A stretch of 41,399 nt of DNA from JAQICX01 sp964441455 (GTDB taxonomy: Bacteria; Verrucomicrobiota; Kiritimatiellia; JAQICX01). The notes beneath the pieces were generated by a model. The model did no database searches. It saw only the letters and a list, made by a program, of their open reading frames with translations, and was not told the DNA's origin. The stretch is taken from contig CAYTUX010000069.1 in assembly GCA_964441455.1 (NCBI GenBank), forward strand, positions 1 to 41,399, given 5' to 3'. Numbering within the stretch: position 1 is the stretch's first letter; each line of letters begins with the position of its first letter. This document shows positions 14,732 through 22,536 of the stretch, piece after piece. The position numbers and the translations under genes were made by a program.

Positions 14732-14920
14732 AGGCTTTAGCCTGTATTATTCATAAACTTTGTGACGAAACAGCGTAGAGTGCTTAAAGTCAATGAGATA
14801 GTGCAGAATAACAGATGCAGATTTATAAACATAAATCAAATTTGTTATTCAAGCTAACTCTTTGAATTTGAGTGCAATACGCTGTTGCAGTAGATTTTTA
14901 TGAATAATTCAGGTTAGAGT
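14732..14920. repeat. Large imperfect palindrome / MITE-like element upstream of ileS
   Basis: The left arm (about 14732-14784) and the reverse complement of the right arm (about 14868-14920) share long blocks, including ATTATTCATAAA and ACAGCGTA. Nested inside, GAATAACA (14806-14813) pairs with TGTTATTC (14843-14850). The roughly 190-bp unit would fold into one long hairpin. It is non-coding. With the 28-nt repeat at 14921-14948 it occupies most of the gene-free stretch 14567-14970. Confidence 0.65.
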
Positions 14921-14948
14921 CCATTTAGATTTTTATGAAATAAAAATC
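14921..14948. repeat. Dispersed 28-nt AT-rich repeat, copy 2
   Basis: Matches 3656-3683 at 27 of 28 bases. It directly abuts the right end of the large palindrome and lies 22 nt before the ileS start codon. Confidence 0.7.
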
Positions 14949-14970
14949 AGAAACATTTTAAGGAATAACA

Positions 14971-17900
14971 ATGTATAAACCAGTATCAAATAGAGCAGAC
15001 TTTCCTGAGGTAGAGAGAGAATCTCTGGCTTTTTGGAAAGAAAACAATACATTTCAGAAACAACTTGATAAAAACAGAGACAAACAAGAGTTTGTTTTCT
15101 ACGACGGTCCGCCGTTTGCAACAGGTCTGCCTCACTACGGTCATCTTCTGGCGGGAACAATAAAAGACATTATTCCCAGATATCAGTCAATGAAAGGCTA
15201 CTATGTTGACCGACGATTCGGTTGGGACTGTCACGGGCTGCCCATTGAAGCTCTTGCTCAAGATGCCTTAGGTCTGTCAGGAACAGCTGCAATACAAGAA
15301 GTTGGAGTTGATGTATTCAACGAACAGTGCCGTTCAATGGTTCTGAAATATGTTTCAGAATGGAGACAGACTGTCACCAGAATGGGACGTTGGGTTGACT
15401 TTGAAAACGACTACAAAACAATGGATGCCTCCTATATGGAAAGTATCTGGTGGGTTTTCAGTCAACTATGGAAACAAAACAGAATATATAAAGCATATAG
15501 AATAATGCCATACAGCTGGAAACTGACAACTCCTCTTTCAAATTTTGAAGCCGGAAACAATTATAAAGATGTACACGATCCGGCGATAACTGTCAGATTT
15601 AAAATTCTTTCAGAACAGAAGTGGGGAGAAAATGCATATATTCTTGCATGGACAACAACTCCATGGACACTACCTTCAAATCTTGCTCTCTGCGTCGGTC
15701 CTGACATTGATTACGTTGCTGTCAAAGATGCAGACTCTGAAAAAAATGATATTTATATAATGGCGAAAGCCCGTATACCTGCTTACTACAAAAAAGCAGA
15801 AGATTATGTTGTAGTTGCAGAAATGAAGGGTAGTGAAATTGCCGGGCACAAATATGAACCCTTGTTTCCATACTTTGAAGGACGGGAAAACTGCTTTCAG
15901 GTTTTGCAGAACGATTTTGTTACAACAGAAGACGGCACAGGTATTGTACATATGGCACCTGCATTTGGAGAAGACGACTATCGTATATGTACAGAAGCAG
16001 ACATAGAGCTTGTGGATCCACTGGATCGTGAGTGCAACTTTGGTCACCTTGTTCCGGAATACGAGGGTCAATTCTGCAAAGATGCCGACAAGGCAATTAT
16101 CAGACGTTTGAAAGATGAAGGCAAAATTATTCATCAAAACACAATAAAACATAGTTATCCTTTCTGTGACCGAACAGACACCCCTCTAGTATATAGAGCT
16201 ATTGAAGCCTGGTATGTACGTGTGACAGATCTGCGAGATGAACTTATAGAGAATAACAGCCAAATACATTGGGTTCCTGAACATGTGGGGGAAAAACGCT
16301 TTGGTAACTGGCTTCAGAATGCAAACGACTGGAATATAAGCAGAAATCGTTTTTGGGGATCATGTATTCCTCTTTGGATAAATGAAGAAGATGAAGAGGA
16401 TATCATATGCATTGGATCAGTTGAAGAATTGGAAAACCTTAGCGGTGTAAAAGTTGATGATCTTCACAAACACTATGTTGACAAAATCCTAATCAAAAAG
16501 GATGGCAAAACATATCGCAGAACACCTGAAGTTCTTGACTGCTGGTTTGAAAGTGGTTCAATGCCATATGCTCAATGTCATTATCCCTTTGAAAACAAAG
16601 AAAACTTTGAAACTCATTTTCCCGGGGATTTCATTGCAGAAGGACTTGATCAGACCAGAGGCTGGTTCTATACCCTTACAGTTCTTTCAACAGCACTTTT
16701 TAAAAGACCTGCATTCAAAAACGTAGTAGTTAATGGACTTATACTTGCCGAAGATGGCAAGAAAATGAGTAAGAGACTGCAAAACTATCCGGATCCAAAA
16801 GAGTTGATAAACCAATATGGAGCCGATGCAATACGTCTGTATATGATTAACTCTCCGGTCGTTCGTGCAGAAGAGCTGAAGTTTTCAGAGACAGGCGTGC
16901 AGCATCTTATGCGCGACATACTTATTCCTTTATGGAATTCATATAGTTTCTTTGTAACATATGCAAATATAGACAGCTGGCAAGCTGATTCAGGTGTTCC
17001 TCAAAAGCCCATCAACGTTCTTGACCTGTGGATTCGCAGTTCCCTTGAAACTCTTATTGAGGATGTAACTGATGCAATGGATAATTACGAGTTGCAGAAA
17101 GCAGTTCGTCCATTTGTCAGTTTCATTGAAAATCTTACAAACTGGTATATCCGCAGAAGCAGAAGAAGATTCTGGAAATCTCAGGATGATGGCGACAAAC
17201 AGCAGGCATACGCAACATTGCATTATGTTCTGCTGCAGCTTTCAAAGATCGCAGCTCCATTTATACCAATGATAAGCGAAAGTATATATAGAAATCTGAA
17301 GACAGATGATATGTCTGAGTCTGTCCACCTATGCGACTTCCCTTCAACACAAGCCGGAGAAAAAGATGTTGTACTGGAAAAACAGATGGAACTGGCAATG
17401 ATGATTGTCAAAATGGGACGTCAATTGCGTACTGACAACAACTTGAAGGTAAGACAGCCGCTTGCAACAATTCATGCCGTTACAAAAGACAGACAAGCAC
17501 TTGAATACGTAAATGCTCTTCAGGATATCATCAAAGATGAACTGAATGTTAAAGACGTTATAACCAACGACAACGAAGGAGTACTTGCTGATTATCAGGC
17601 AAAAGCCGCATTCAAAAATCTTGGACCAAAGCTTGGACCAAAGGTAAAGTTCGCTGCAAAAGAGATAGCAAACCTGAATTCAGAAGAACTTGCTGCCATT
17701 GTCAATGGCGGAACAACATCAATAACCATTGATGGAACACCCTTTGAACTTGATCAGAATGATGTTATAATCGAAAGAGTTCCAAAAGCCGGACTTGTTG
17801 TGGCGGCAGAAGGTGAAATGCTGGTGGCAATTGAAACAGAACTATCTCCTGAACTAATTCAGGAAGGACTTGCCAGAGAACTGGTAAACAAAATTCAGAA

Positions 17901-18114
17901 CATGCGTAAAACCGCTGAATATGAAGTGACTCAAAGAATCACCACTGAAATTCAAGGTGATAAGGAAATAGAAAAAGCGGTTGAAGAATTTATAGACTAC
18001 ATAAAGTCAGAAACGCTGACTCTTGATATTACTATGGTTGACTCCAATGATGAAACATTCACTCAATGGGACATCAACGGACACAACGTTTACATCAAAA
18101 CAGTTAAGACTTAA
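14971..18114 (+). CDS. ileS: Isoleucyl-tRNA synthetase, long (type 2) form
   Basis: Charges tRNA-Ile with isoleucine, with an editing domain that removes mischarged valine. 1047 residues, typical of the type 2 (eukaryote-like) IleRS rather than the shorter type 1 of E. coli. Signature 1 is HYGH (55-58) in PFATGLPHYGHLLAGTIKD. RRFGWDCHGLPIE carries the type 2 spelling. The editing domain shows AWTTTPWTLPSN and the GTGIVHMAPAFGEDDY motif. Signature 2 is KMSKR (598-602). The anticodon-binding domain contains NWYIRRSRRRFW, and a C-terminal extension follows. Type 2 IleRS proteins are commonly less sensitive to mupirocin. AAGGAA precedes the ATG. The gene is apparently monocistronic. No T-box leader was seen. 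Confidence 0.97.
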   Translation: MYKPVSNRADFPEVERESLAFWKENNTFQKQLDKNRDKQEFVFYDGPPFATGLPHYGHLLAGTIKDIIPRYQSMKGYYVDRRFGWDCHGLPIEALAQDALGLSGTAAIQEVGVDVFNEQCRSMVLKYVSEWRQTVTRMGRWVDFENDYKTMDASYMESIWWVFSQLWKQNRIYKAYRIMPYSWKLTTPLSNFEAGNNYKDVHDPAITVRFKILSEQKWGENAYILAWTTTPWTLPSNLALCVGPDIDYVAVKDADSEKNDIYIMAKARIPAYYKKAEDYVVVAEMKGSEIAGHKYEPLFPYFEGRENCFQVLQNDFVTTEDGTGIVHMAPAFGEDDYRICTEADIELVDPLDRECNFGHLVPEYEGQFCKDADKAIIRRLKDEGKIIHQNTIKHSYPFCDRTDTPLVYRAIEAWYVRVTDLRDELIENNSQIHWVPEHVGEKRFGNWLQNANDWNISRNRFWGSCIPLWINEEDEEDIICIGSVEELENLSGVKVDDLHKHYVDKILIKKDGKTYRRTPEVLDCWFESGSMPYAQCHYPFENKENFETHFPGDFIAEGLDQTRGWFYTLTVLSTALFKRPAFKNVVVNGLILAEDGKKMSKRLQNYPDPKELINQYGADAIRLYMINSPVVRAEELKFSETGVQHLMRDILIPLWNSYSFFVTYANIDSWQADSGVPQKPINVLDLWIRSSLETLIEDVTDAMDNYELQKAVRPFVSFIENLTNWYIRRSRRRFWKSQDDGDKQQAYATLHYVLLQLSKIAAPFIPMISESIYRNLKTDDMSESVHLCDFPSTQAGEKDVVLEKQMELAMMIVKMGRQLRTDNNLKVRQPLATIHAVTKDRQALEYVNALQDIIKDELNVKDVITNDNEGVLADYQAKAAFKNLGPKLGPKVKFAAKEIANLNSEELAAIVNGGTTSITIDGTPFELDQNDVIIERVPKAGLVVAAEGEMLVAIETELSPELIQEGLARELVNKIQNMRKTAEYEVTQRITTEIQGDKEIEKAVEEFIDYIKSETLTLDITMVDSNDETFTQWDINGHNVYIKTVKT

Positions 18115-18129
18115 CCGGCAGGATTCACA

Positions 18130-18178
18130 CTTCTTCCTAAACCATCATTTTCATATATGAATGATGAGATGGAAGAAG
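18130..18178 (+). terminator. Long stem-loop just after ileS
   Basis: CTTCTTCC (18130-18137) pairs with GGAAGAAG (18171-18178), and inside it CATCATT (18143-18149) pairs with AATGATG (18160-18166). It begins 16 nt after the ileS stop codon. No T-run follows, so it may protect the 3' end or be a remnant rather than a classical terminator. The remaining 120 bp up to the AEC transporter gene show nothing clear. Confidence 0.5.
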
Positions 18179-18301
18179 AACCAAAGTAATTGGAGACCCC
18201 AACGAAAAAATCAGCCGGGGCGTAGTGATCGGCGGTATTTTTCTTTTTAGTTCTTCTCAATATGTATTGATCACTGCCGTCAGTGTAATCGAAACAAGTC
18301 A

Positions 18302-19264
18302 TTATTGACTGATCATTGTGAATACCCAAAACACTACAGGTATTGTGATCAGGCTTACCACGTATGTTCCGAGTGTTAATGAAGAGGCAATGGCTCCATC
18401 GCATCCATATCGAGATGCAAGCACTGCCGCAACAGCCCCAGAGGGCATTGCTGCCTCAAGGATCAGCACTTCCTCCTCAATCATTGGTAAACCCAAAAAC
18501 ATTCCACCGACACCTGCAAACAGCGGTTCTGCAATAAGTTTTATTGCCGCTATTGCAACAATTAATACTGCAAGTTTCCGAAAATTAACTGCACGCAGCA
18601 TGAGACCTATTCCAATTGCAACAAGGACTTCGAGCGAATTCCCGACAACAGTAAATATTTTATCCACAAATTTTATAACAGGATTCTGCATTGGAAAACC
18701 AATAATTGAAAAGGTTAATCCTGCCGCAAGTGCAATAAATATGGGAGAGCGCAAAAAATTTAATAGCACTGGCGCTATGCGTTCCGACTGTGTTTCGTCA
18801 CGCCCAAAGTACATCGCAAGAGCAGCACCGATCGTGAATCCGGGGATGCAGGCACCGAATTCGCCGATAATCATTGCATCCATCATGGCATCTGAATTTC
18901 CTGCAAACACCTGGCTGATTAAGGTGTAGCCCAAAGTTGATGAACTGCCAAAGCCTGCAACCAGGGTGAATGCCCCGAGTTGTTTTCGATTGAGTCCAAG
19001 CCGGCTGCCAACCATCCATCCTAAAAAACAGCACAACAATATTGACATCAACATGAGGGCTGCGGGGATCATCTTCCCTAATGAAAATGTTCCACCTGAA
19101 ACACTTACGAAAATGAGGGCAGGCAGAGCATAATCGGTAACAAGCCGAGAAAATATCGACTCATGTTCATGTGAAACAATGCCGCGTTTTTTCAGCCAAT
19201 ACGTAAACAGTATCAAAAAACAAAGAATCAGGACTGATTCGAGAAGATTATAAAATTGTGTCAT
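18302..19264 (-). CDS. AEC-family (auxin efflux carrier-like) transporter
   Basis: 320 residues, almost entirely hydrophobic, with about ten membrane segments in two inverted halves of five, as in the AEC/BART superfamily. N-terminal features are LILCFLILFTYWLKKRGIV and TDYALPALIFVSVSGG; the second half has EVLVAIGIGLMLR, LEAAMPSGAVAAVLASRYG and SSLTLGTYVVSLITIPV, the proline-crossover region typical of the family. Bacterial AEC proteins move small carboxylates such as malate or malonate. Here the gene lies 66 nt downstream of the DUF2442 gene and the oligogalacturonate lyase gene on the same strand, so uptake or export of a uronate breakdown product is a reasonable but untested idea. The ribosome site is weak. 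Confidence 0.9.
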   Translation of the reverse strand: MTQFYNLLESVLILCFLILFTYWLKKRGIVSHEHESIFSRLVTDYALPALIFVSVSGGTFSLGKMIPAALMLMSILLCCFLGWMVGSRLGLNRKQLGAFTLVAGFGSSSTLGYTLISQVFAGNSDAMMDAMIIGEFGACIPGFTIGAALAMYFGRDETQSERIAPVLLNFLRSPIFIALAAGLTFSIIGFPMQNPVIKFVDKIFTVVGNSLEVLVAIGIGLMLRAVNFRKLAVLIVAIAAIKLIAEPLFAGVGGMFLGLPMIEEEVLILEAAMPSGAVAAVLASRYGCDGAIASSLTLGTYVVSLITIPVVFWVFTMISQ

Positions 19265-19330
19265 TGGAACATTTACCCTTTCAAAATATACTTTAGTAAA
19301 ATAGACCGTTTTTTTTCGTTGCTAGAGTTG

Positions 19331-19618
19331 TCATATATTTTCCTTTATCGAAAGACTCAAATCAGCGGTACTGCATTTGTCTTGTTCAATCATTTTAGCT
19401 TTTAAATGTTCGGGGGCAAAATCCGCATCATTTGGCCAGCCGATGTTGTGAAGTATGGGGGATAGAGTAAATTGTTTGAAAAGAGAGATATCTTTTAGTG
19501 GTTCAAAAACCATCCCCCATAGGGAATCCTTTAAATCAACCTCGTCTTGAATTCCATCATTGAAAACCAAATGAACCTTATAGTCTGATGAATATTTTGC
19601 GTCAATAACTTCAAGCAT
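19331..19618 (-). CDS. DUF2442-family protein
   Basis: 95 residues from MLEVIDAKYSSDYKVHLVFN. The ATG at 19618 lies 2 nt past the oligogalacturonate lyase stop codon with GGAG 6 nt before it, so translation is probably coupled; the frame is open further upstream but overlaps the lyase. The sequence has DGIQDEVDLKDSLWGMVFEPLKD, FKQFTLSPILHNIGWPNDADFAPEHL and a short tail, matching the DUF2442 pattern (EvdL...G.vFepLkD...F.....d....i.WpnGaD.apd.L). DUF2442 proteins often pair with DUF4160 in toxin-antitoxin-like loci, but no DUF4160 partner is visible. Function unknown; its place in a pectin-degradation transcript is unusual. Confidence 0.85.
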   Translation of the reverse strand: MLEVIDAKYSSDYKVHLVFNDGIQDEVDLKDSLWGMVFEPLKDISLFKQFTLSPILHNIGWPNDADFAPEHLKAKMIEQDKCSTADLSLSIKENI

Positions 19619-19620
19619 AA

Positions 19621-20697
19621 TTACTCCAACGGGAAGACAAACAGATCTGAGGATCCGTAACTGTCCGACGTAAAATCGACAAAATTGCCCGACGGCGATA
19701 TCGACGGATGCACATGAATGGTCTGATCCTGAACGGGGCTGGTATTCGGCCAGCATAGGATCTCGCTCTTTCCGGTTTTCAGATCTATAAGCCACAACTC
19801 GTTTTCCTTTGTCGCCTGTACATCGGAAATGATAAACGTACTCTCTCTGTTGATCGACGAGTGCCCCAATTTACGATCGGGGCTCCCAAAGTGATCCTGA
19901 CAATCTTCACCATTGCGATTAATCGAACAAATCGTTGCGGGCGTCCAGCCCGGCACTGATTTTTTGTGAAAATACAAACGGTCACCTGTGAAATCCCAGT
20001 ATTCGTGTGTGGCACGAAATCCGTATGGCATGGTCAAAAACGGTCGAGCCTCGCCCTTCTCAACGTCAAGAATCCATGTTCTTGCACGCTTTTCAAGTGG
20101 AAGCGACATATCATCTTGCGTGTCCGGTCCCGGATCAAACGTTACCAGATTGCTATCGCCCGGGCAAATCTGTGCGTGATTCAACTTGCCCTGCCATTCA
20201 AAAATCTCTTGGTATTCACCCGTCGCGATAGATATGAACGCAAGCATCGTCGACTGGTACTTGGAATCACATGACACCACCACGCGATCCCCCGTGCCCG
20301 AAAGTGCCGGCGGCGCATCCGAAGGCTTGGACGGGAGTTTTCCTTCAAAATCGATTAAGACCCTATCTTCGCCCGTGCAAACGTCCACGGCATAAACACG
20401 CCAGCCGGCCGTGTAAATAGCCTCATGACCATTGCGTGCGATACCGAACGAAATCTTGCGAAAATCAGTTACGTCGCTCAATTGCGCTATTTCGCCACTT
20501 TCCAGTTCCGCCTGATAGAGCTGGAAAGCGCCGGTGCGATCAGACGAAAATATTACATATCGCTCGTCGCTGGTAAACGCTTCTACTTCTTGATAGCAGC
20601 TCACACTTTTTGGTGTGCCACTCGTCATTCGCCAAACCATCTTTCCGGTCTTCTCATCAGTCAAAACCTGCTTTTCCGAAGGTAGTCTTTTTAACAT
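19621..20697 (-). CDS. ogl: Oligogalacturonate lyase (polysaccharide lyase family 22)
   Basis: 358 residues from MLKRLPSEKQVLTDEKTGKM. The ATG at 20697 is used because TTGGAGA precedes it. The fold is a seven-bladed propeller with repeated blades (YVIFSSDRTGAFQLYQAELESG, TFIISDVQATKENELWLIDLKTG). Metal-site residues fit the family: Gln325-x-x-His328-x-His330 in DQTIHVHPS, His279 in KLGHSS, and a candidate base His231 in RATHEYWD. The Q-x-x-H-x-H spacing equals that of the characterised Yersinia enzyme as I recall it. It splits short unsaturated oligogalacturonides in the cytoplasm to 5-keto-4-deoxyuronate. It is followed by the DUF2442 and AEC genes. Base composition is visibly GC-richer than flanking DNA (20281-20340: 41 of 60 GC by hand count), suggesting transfer. 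Confidence 0.88.
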   Translation of the reverse strand: MLKRLPSEKQVLTDEKTGKMVWRMTSGTPKSVSCYQEVEAFTSDERYVIFSSDRTGAFQLYQAELESGEIAQLSDVTDFRKISFGIARNGHEAIYTAGWRVYAVDVCTGEDRVLIDFEGKLPSKPSDAPPALSGTGDRVVVSCDSKYQSTMLAFISIATGEYQEIFEWQGKLNHAQICPGDSNLVTFDPGPDTQDDMSLPLEKRARTWILDVEKGEARPFLTMPYGFRATHEYWDFTGDRLYFHKKSVPGWTPATICSINRNGEDCQDHFGSPDRKLGHSSINRESTFIISDVQATKENELWLIDLKTGKSEILCWPNTSPVQDQTIHVHPSISPSGNFVDFTSDSYGSSDLFVFPLE

Positions 20698-21032
20698 TGC
20701 TGTCTCCAATCTTGTCAACGTAAGAGTTCAGCGATTCTTTTTTTATACTCATAAAAAAAGATTTCGCAACAACGACTTGTTAGCTGTATCGTCTTTCAAA
20801 AAGCCATTGAGAAGTCAAATTACGTTTGTTTTTTTTAACGCTTCAGCGTTTTTTTTTAATTTCATGACCTCGATAACAATAGGTCATCACAAATCGGTGC
20901 TTGCACGCCGATTCCTTTTAAGCGACTTGTTTTTACGTTTTCTTTTTTGCCTACGAAGCAACTTTTTCTGCGAACATTGGCGTTTTCGTGCGGCTGTAAG
21001 CCGTCGCGATCAAAGGCTTGTTCGCACATTAT
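20698..21032. other. Gene-free spacer with three hairpins
   Basis: No convincing gene. Hairpins: an A/T stem TTTTTTTAT/ATAAAAAAA near 20728-20753; AACGC/GCGTT around TTCA (20837-20850) followed by nine T, terminator-like only for the plus strand; and CGGCT/AGCCG around GTA (20991-21003). A plus-strand frame through this region and into both neighbours has no coding character. The minus strand has a short Lys/Arg-rich frame without a start codon. Confidence 0.5.
20837..20858 (+). terminator. Terminator-like hairpin with T-run on the plus strand
   Basis: Stem AACGC/GCGTT, loop TTCA, then T-run through 20857. All genes around it are on the minus strand, so what it would terminate is unclear; it could block antisense transcription entering the lyase gene from the left. 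Confidence 0.4.
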
Positions 21033-22379
21033 TCAAAATCCAAAGCCGCACAGATCCATATCTTCTCCAGTCTCCAGATACATCAATGCGAGAAACAGGT
21101 AACCGACACCATCTACGGACTCGTAGAGATGAGTTCCTTGGTGCCCTTGAAACATACCTCCTTCATAGAGTCCATCGGCGGCTTCTTTTGCCAGGACGCG
21201 GGCATGGTCGAGCATGCTCTTGTCCTTGAGAATGTTGCCCGCCCGAATCAGGAAATGAATGCATCGCCCATATTGTTCAGCGTACGCGCCTTTTCCGCCA
21301 TTTGCCGGGGTACTGTCTGCTATTACCTTCGCCCATCGGTGAATTGCATCTAGATAAATCTTGTCGTTCGTTTGTTCATACAGCGTGACGCATGCTTCGG
21401 CGACGGCCATTGGATAGTCGTGGGTTGGCCATTGATCTCCGTTCCACACATCCGCATAGTAGCAAGGCCAATACCCCTTCTCTTTTAGTTCTTCCGGCAT
21501 GCCGTCTTGAACTCGAAGTTGACCATAGTATTTCAATGCCTTGCTGTCATAGCCGTATTTCAGATAGGCGTAGATGCCCAATTGTGCCATCTCAGCAAAT
21601 TCATCGTTTGCGGTATACTTCGCAGCCCGCAGAAGAGACTGAGCCCATACTCCGATCTCGGTTGTACACACCTTGGAGTCCCATCGATTGAAATCGGGCT
21701 GATTGATCACCAGTCCGGTCGATTTCCCGCTATGGGAATAGCTGTAGCGTGCGATCTTCAGTGCATTTTCAAGCAGTTCAGTATCCTTGGTTTTGCTATA
21801 TAGCCATGCGATCGACTCCACCAGAATCCCGCCCGACTCAATGAATGCATGACCCTTCTTGCCGTCGTCATGCCGATTGAATCCCCCCGTTTTCTTGTCG
21901 TAGATATGGCGGGGAAACATCGTTCGGATATATCGTTCGCACTTCTGGCGATCATGACGCCAGAACAGTTCCCATGCCGGCGTAATCGGTCGTAATTCGT
22001 GGTAGCCGCCACTGAAGTGTATGACCTTATCCTTAACCGCATCGTAGTATTGGTGGTTTCCCCACAGAAACATTCCCTGGTCATCCACACAACGGTTAAG
22101 GAATGCCTTGATGTAGAGATTCACCGAGTCTGCATACTGAGGTTTGCCGGTGAGTTTGGAGAGGGCACAGGCAGCAACCAAGAGTGGCTGATCCCAGTAG
22201 AGCGTCGTGCCTTGTGGTGCACCGATGAGACGATAGACTCTCTTCGGCGAATGCGGTTTATCTGGTGGGATGCCGGTGCGAGTGTCGAGCACAGACATCC
22301 ACATCGAGGTGATGACAGAACCATAAACATCCGTTCCCGTTTCCATCATTTTGCGAAAATGATTTTCAATAAGCTCCAT
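21033..22379 (-). CDS. Putative alpha/alpha-toroid carbohydrate-active enzyme, pectin-linked
   Basis: 448 residues from MELIENHFRKMMETGTDVYG. The ATG at 22379 is chosen for its AAGGAAGG ribosome site; the frame extends 25 codons further to a TTG with no such site. Repeated helical hairpins with aromatic pairs run the length: LYWDQPLLVAACALSKLTGKPQYADS, MFLWGNHQYYDAVKD, HFSGGYHELRPITPAWELFWR, HIYDKKTGGFNRHDDGKKGHAFIESGGILVESIAWLYSKT, and GTHLYESVDGVGYLFLALMYLE. This is the layout of six-hairpin/toroid glycosidases and some lyases. I recall similar uncharacterised proteins in Planctomycetes but cannot assign a CAZy family. No signal peptide is evident, so it is probably cytoplasmic. It shares the high-GC island with the oligogalacturonate lyase, so a uronate or pectin fragment is the likely substrate. 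Confidence 0.6.
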   Translation of the reverse strand: MELIENHFRKMMETGTDVYGSVITSMWMSVLDTRTGIPPDKPHSPKRVYRLIGAPQGTTLYWDQPLLVAACALSKLTGKPQYADSVNLYIKAFLNRCVDDQGMFLWGNHQYYDAVKDKVIHFSGGYHELRPITPAWELFWRHDRQKCERYIRTMFPRHIYDKKTGGFNRHDDGKKGHAFIESGGILVESIAWLYSKTKDTELLENALKIARYSYSHSGKSTGLVINQPDFNRWDSKVCTTEIGVWAQSLLRAAKYTANDEFAEMAQLGIYAYLKYGYDSKALKYYGQLRVQDGMPEELKEKGYWPCYYADVWNGDQWPTHDYPMAVAEACVTLYEQTNDKIYLDAIHRWAKVIADSTPANGGKGAYAEQYGRCIHFLIRAGNILKDKSMLDHARVLAKEAADGLYEGGMFQGHQGTHLYESVDGVGYLFLALMYLETGEDMDLCGFGF

Positions 22380-22504
22380 GTAGCCTTCCTTCTTTTCCAT
22401 ACGTTGCGCTTGACCATCAACCGTTGCGACCAACAAGACAAAGTCTGCTGTCAAGTCCTAATTTAAATTTGTCAATTTTATTTACCTGCGGAGCTAGTCC
22501 ACAC

Positions 22505-22528
22505 CTGTCTAACATTCTAACGTTCTAA
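22505..22528. repeat. TCTAAC heptamer-type array
   Basis: Three close copies of a (G/T)TCTAAC unit separated by 1-2 bases. Similar units occur at 27045-27070. It lies just beyond the 3' end of the rdgC-like gene, at the border of the GC-rich island. Confidence 0.5.
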
Positions 22529-22536
22529 CAATATAA

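Noticed and set aside
14567..14970. T-box or other tRNA-sensing leader of ileS
   Set aside because: No T-box consensus (such as TGGN' near an antiterminator) or terminator was found; the region is a palindromic repeat.
18111..18404. 97-codon minus-strand frame overlapping the end of the AEC gene
   Set aside because: It overlaps the transporter in another frame, has no ribosome site, and looks random in composition.
20860..20990. Lys/Arg-rich short minus-strand frame resembling a small ribosomal protein
   Set aside because: No start codon or ribosome site, and it does not match L34 or S21 patterns on inspection.
20615..21229. Long plus-strand frame of 204 codons across the lyase-toroid spacer
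   Set aside because: It overlaps two well-supported minus-strand genes at both ends and is Phe/Arg-rich without family features, typical of an antisense shadow.
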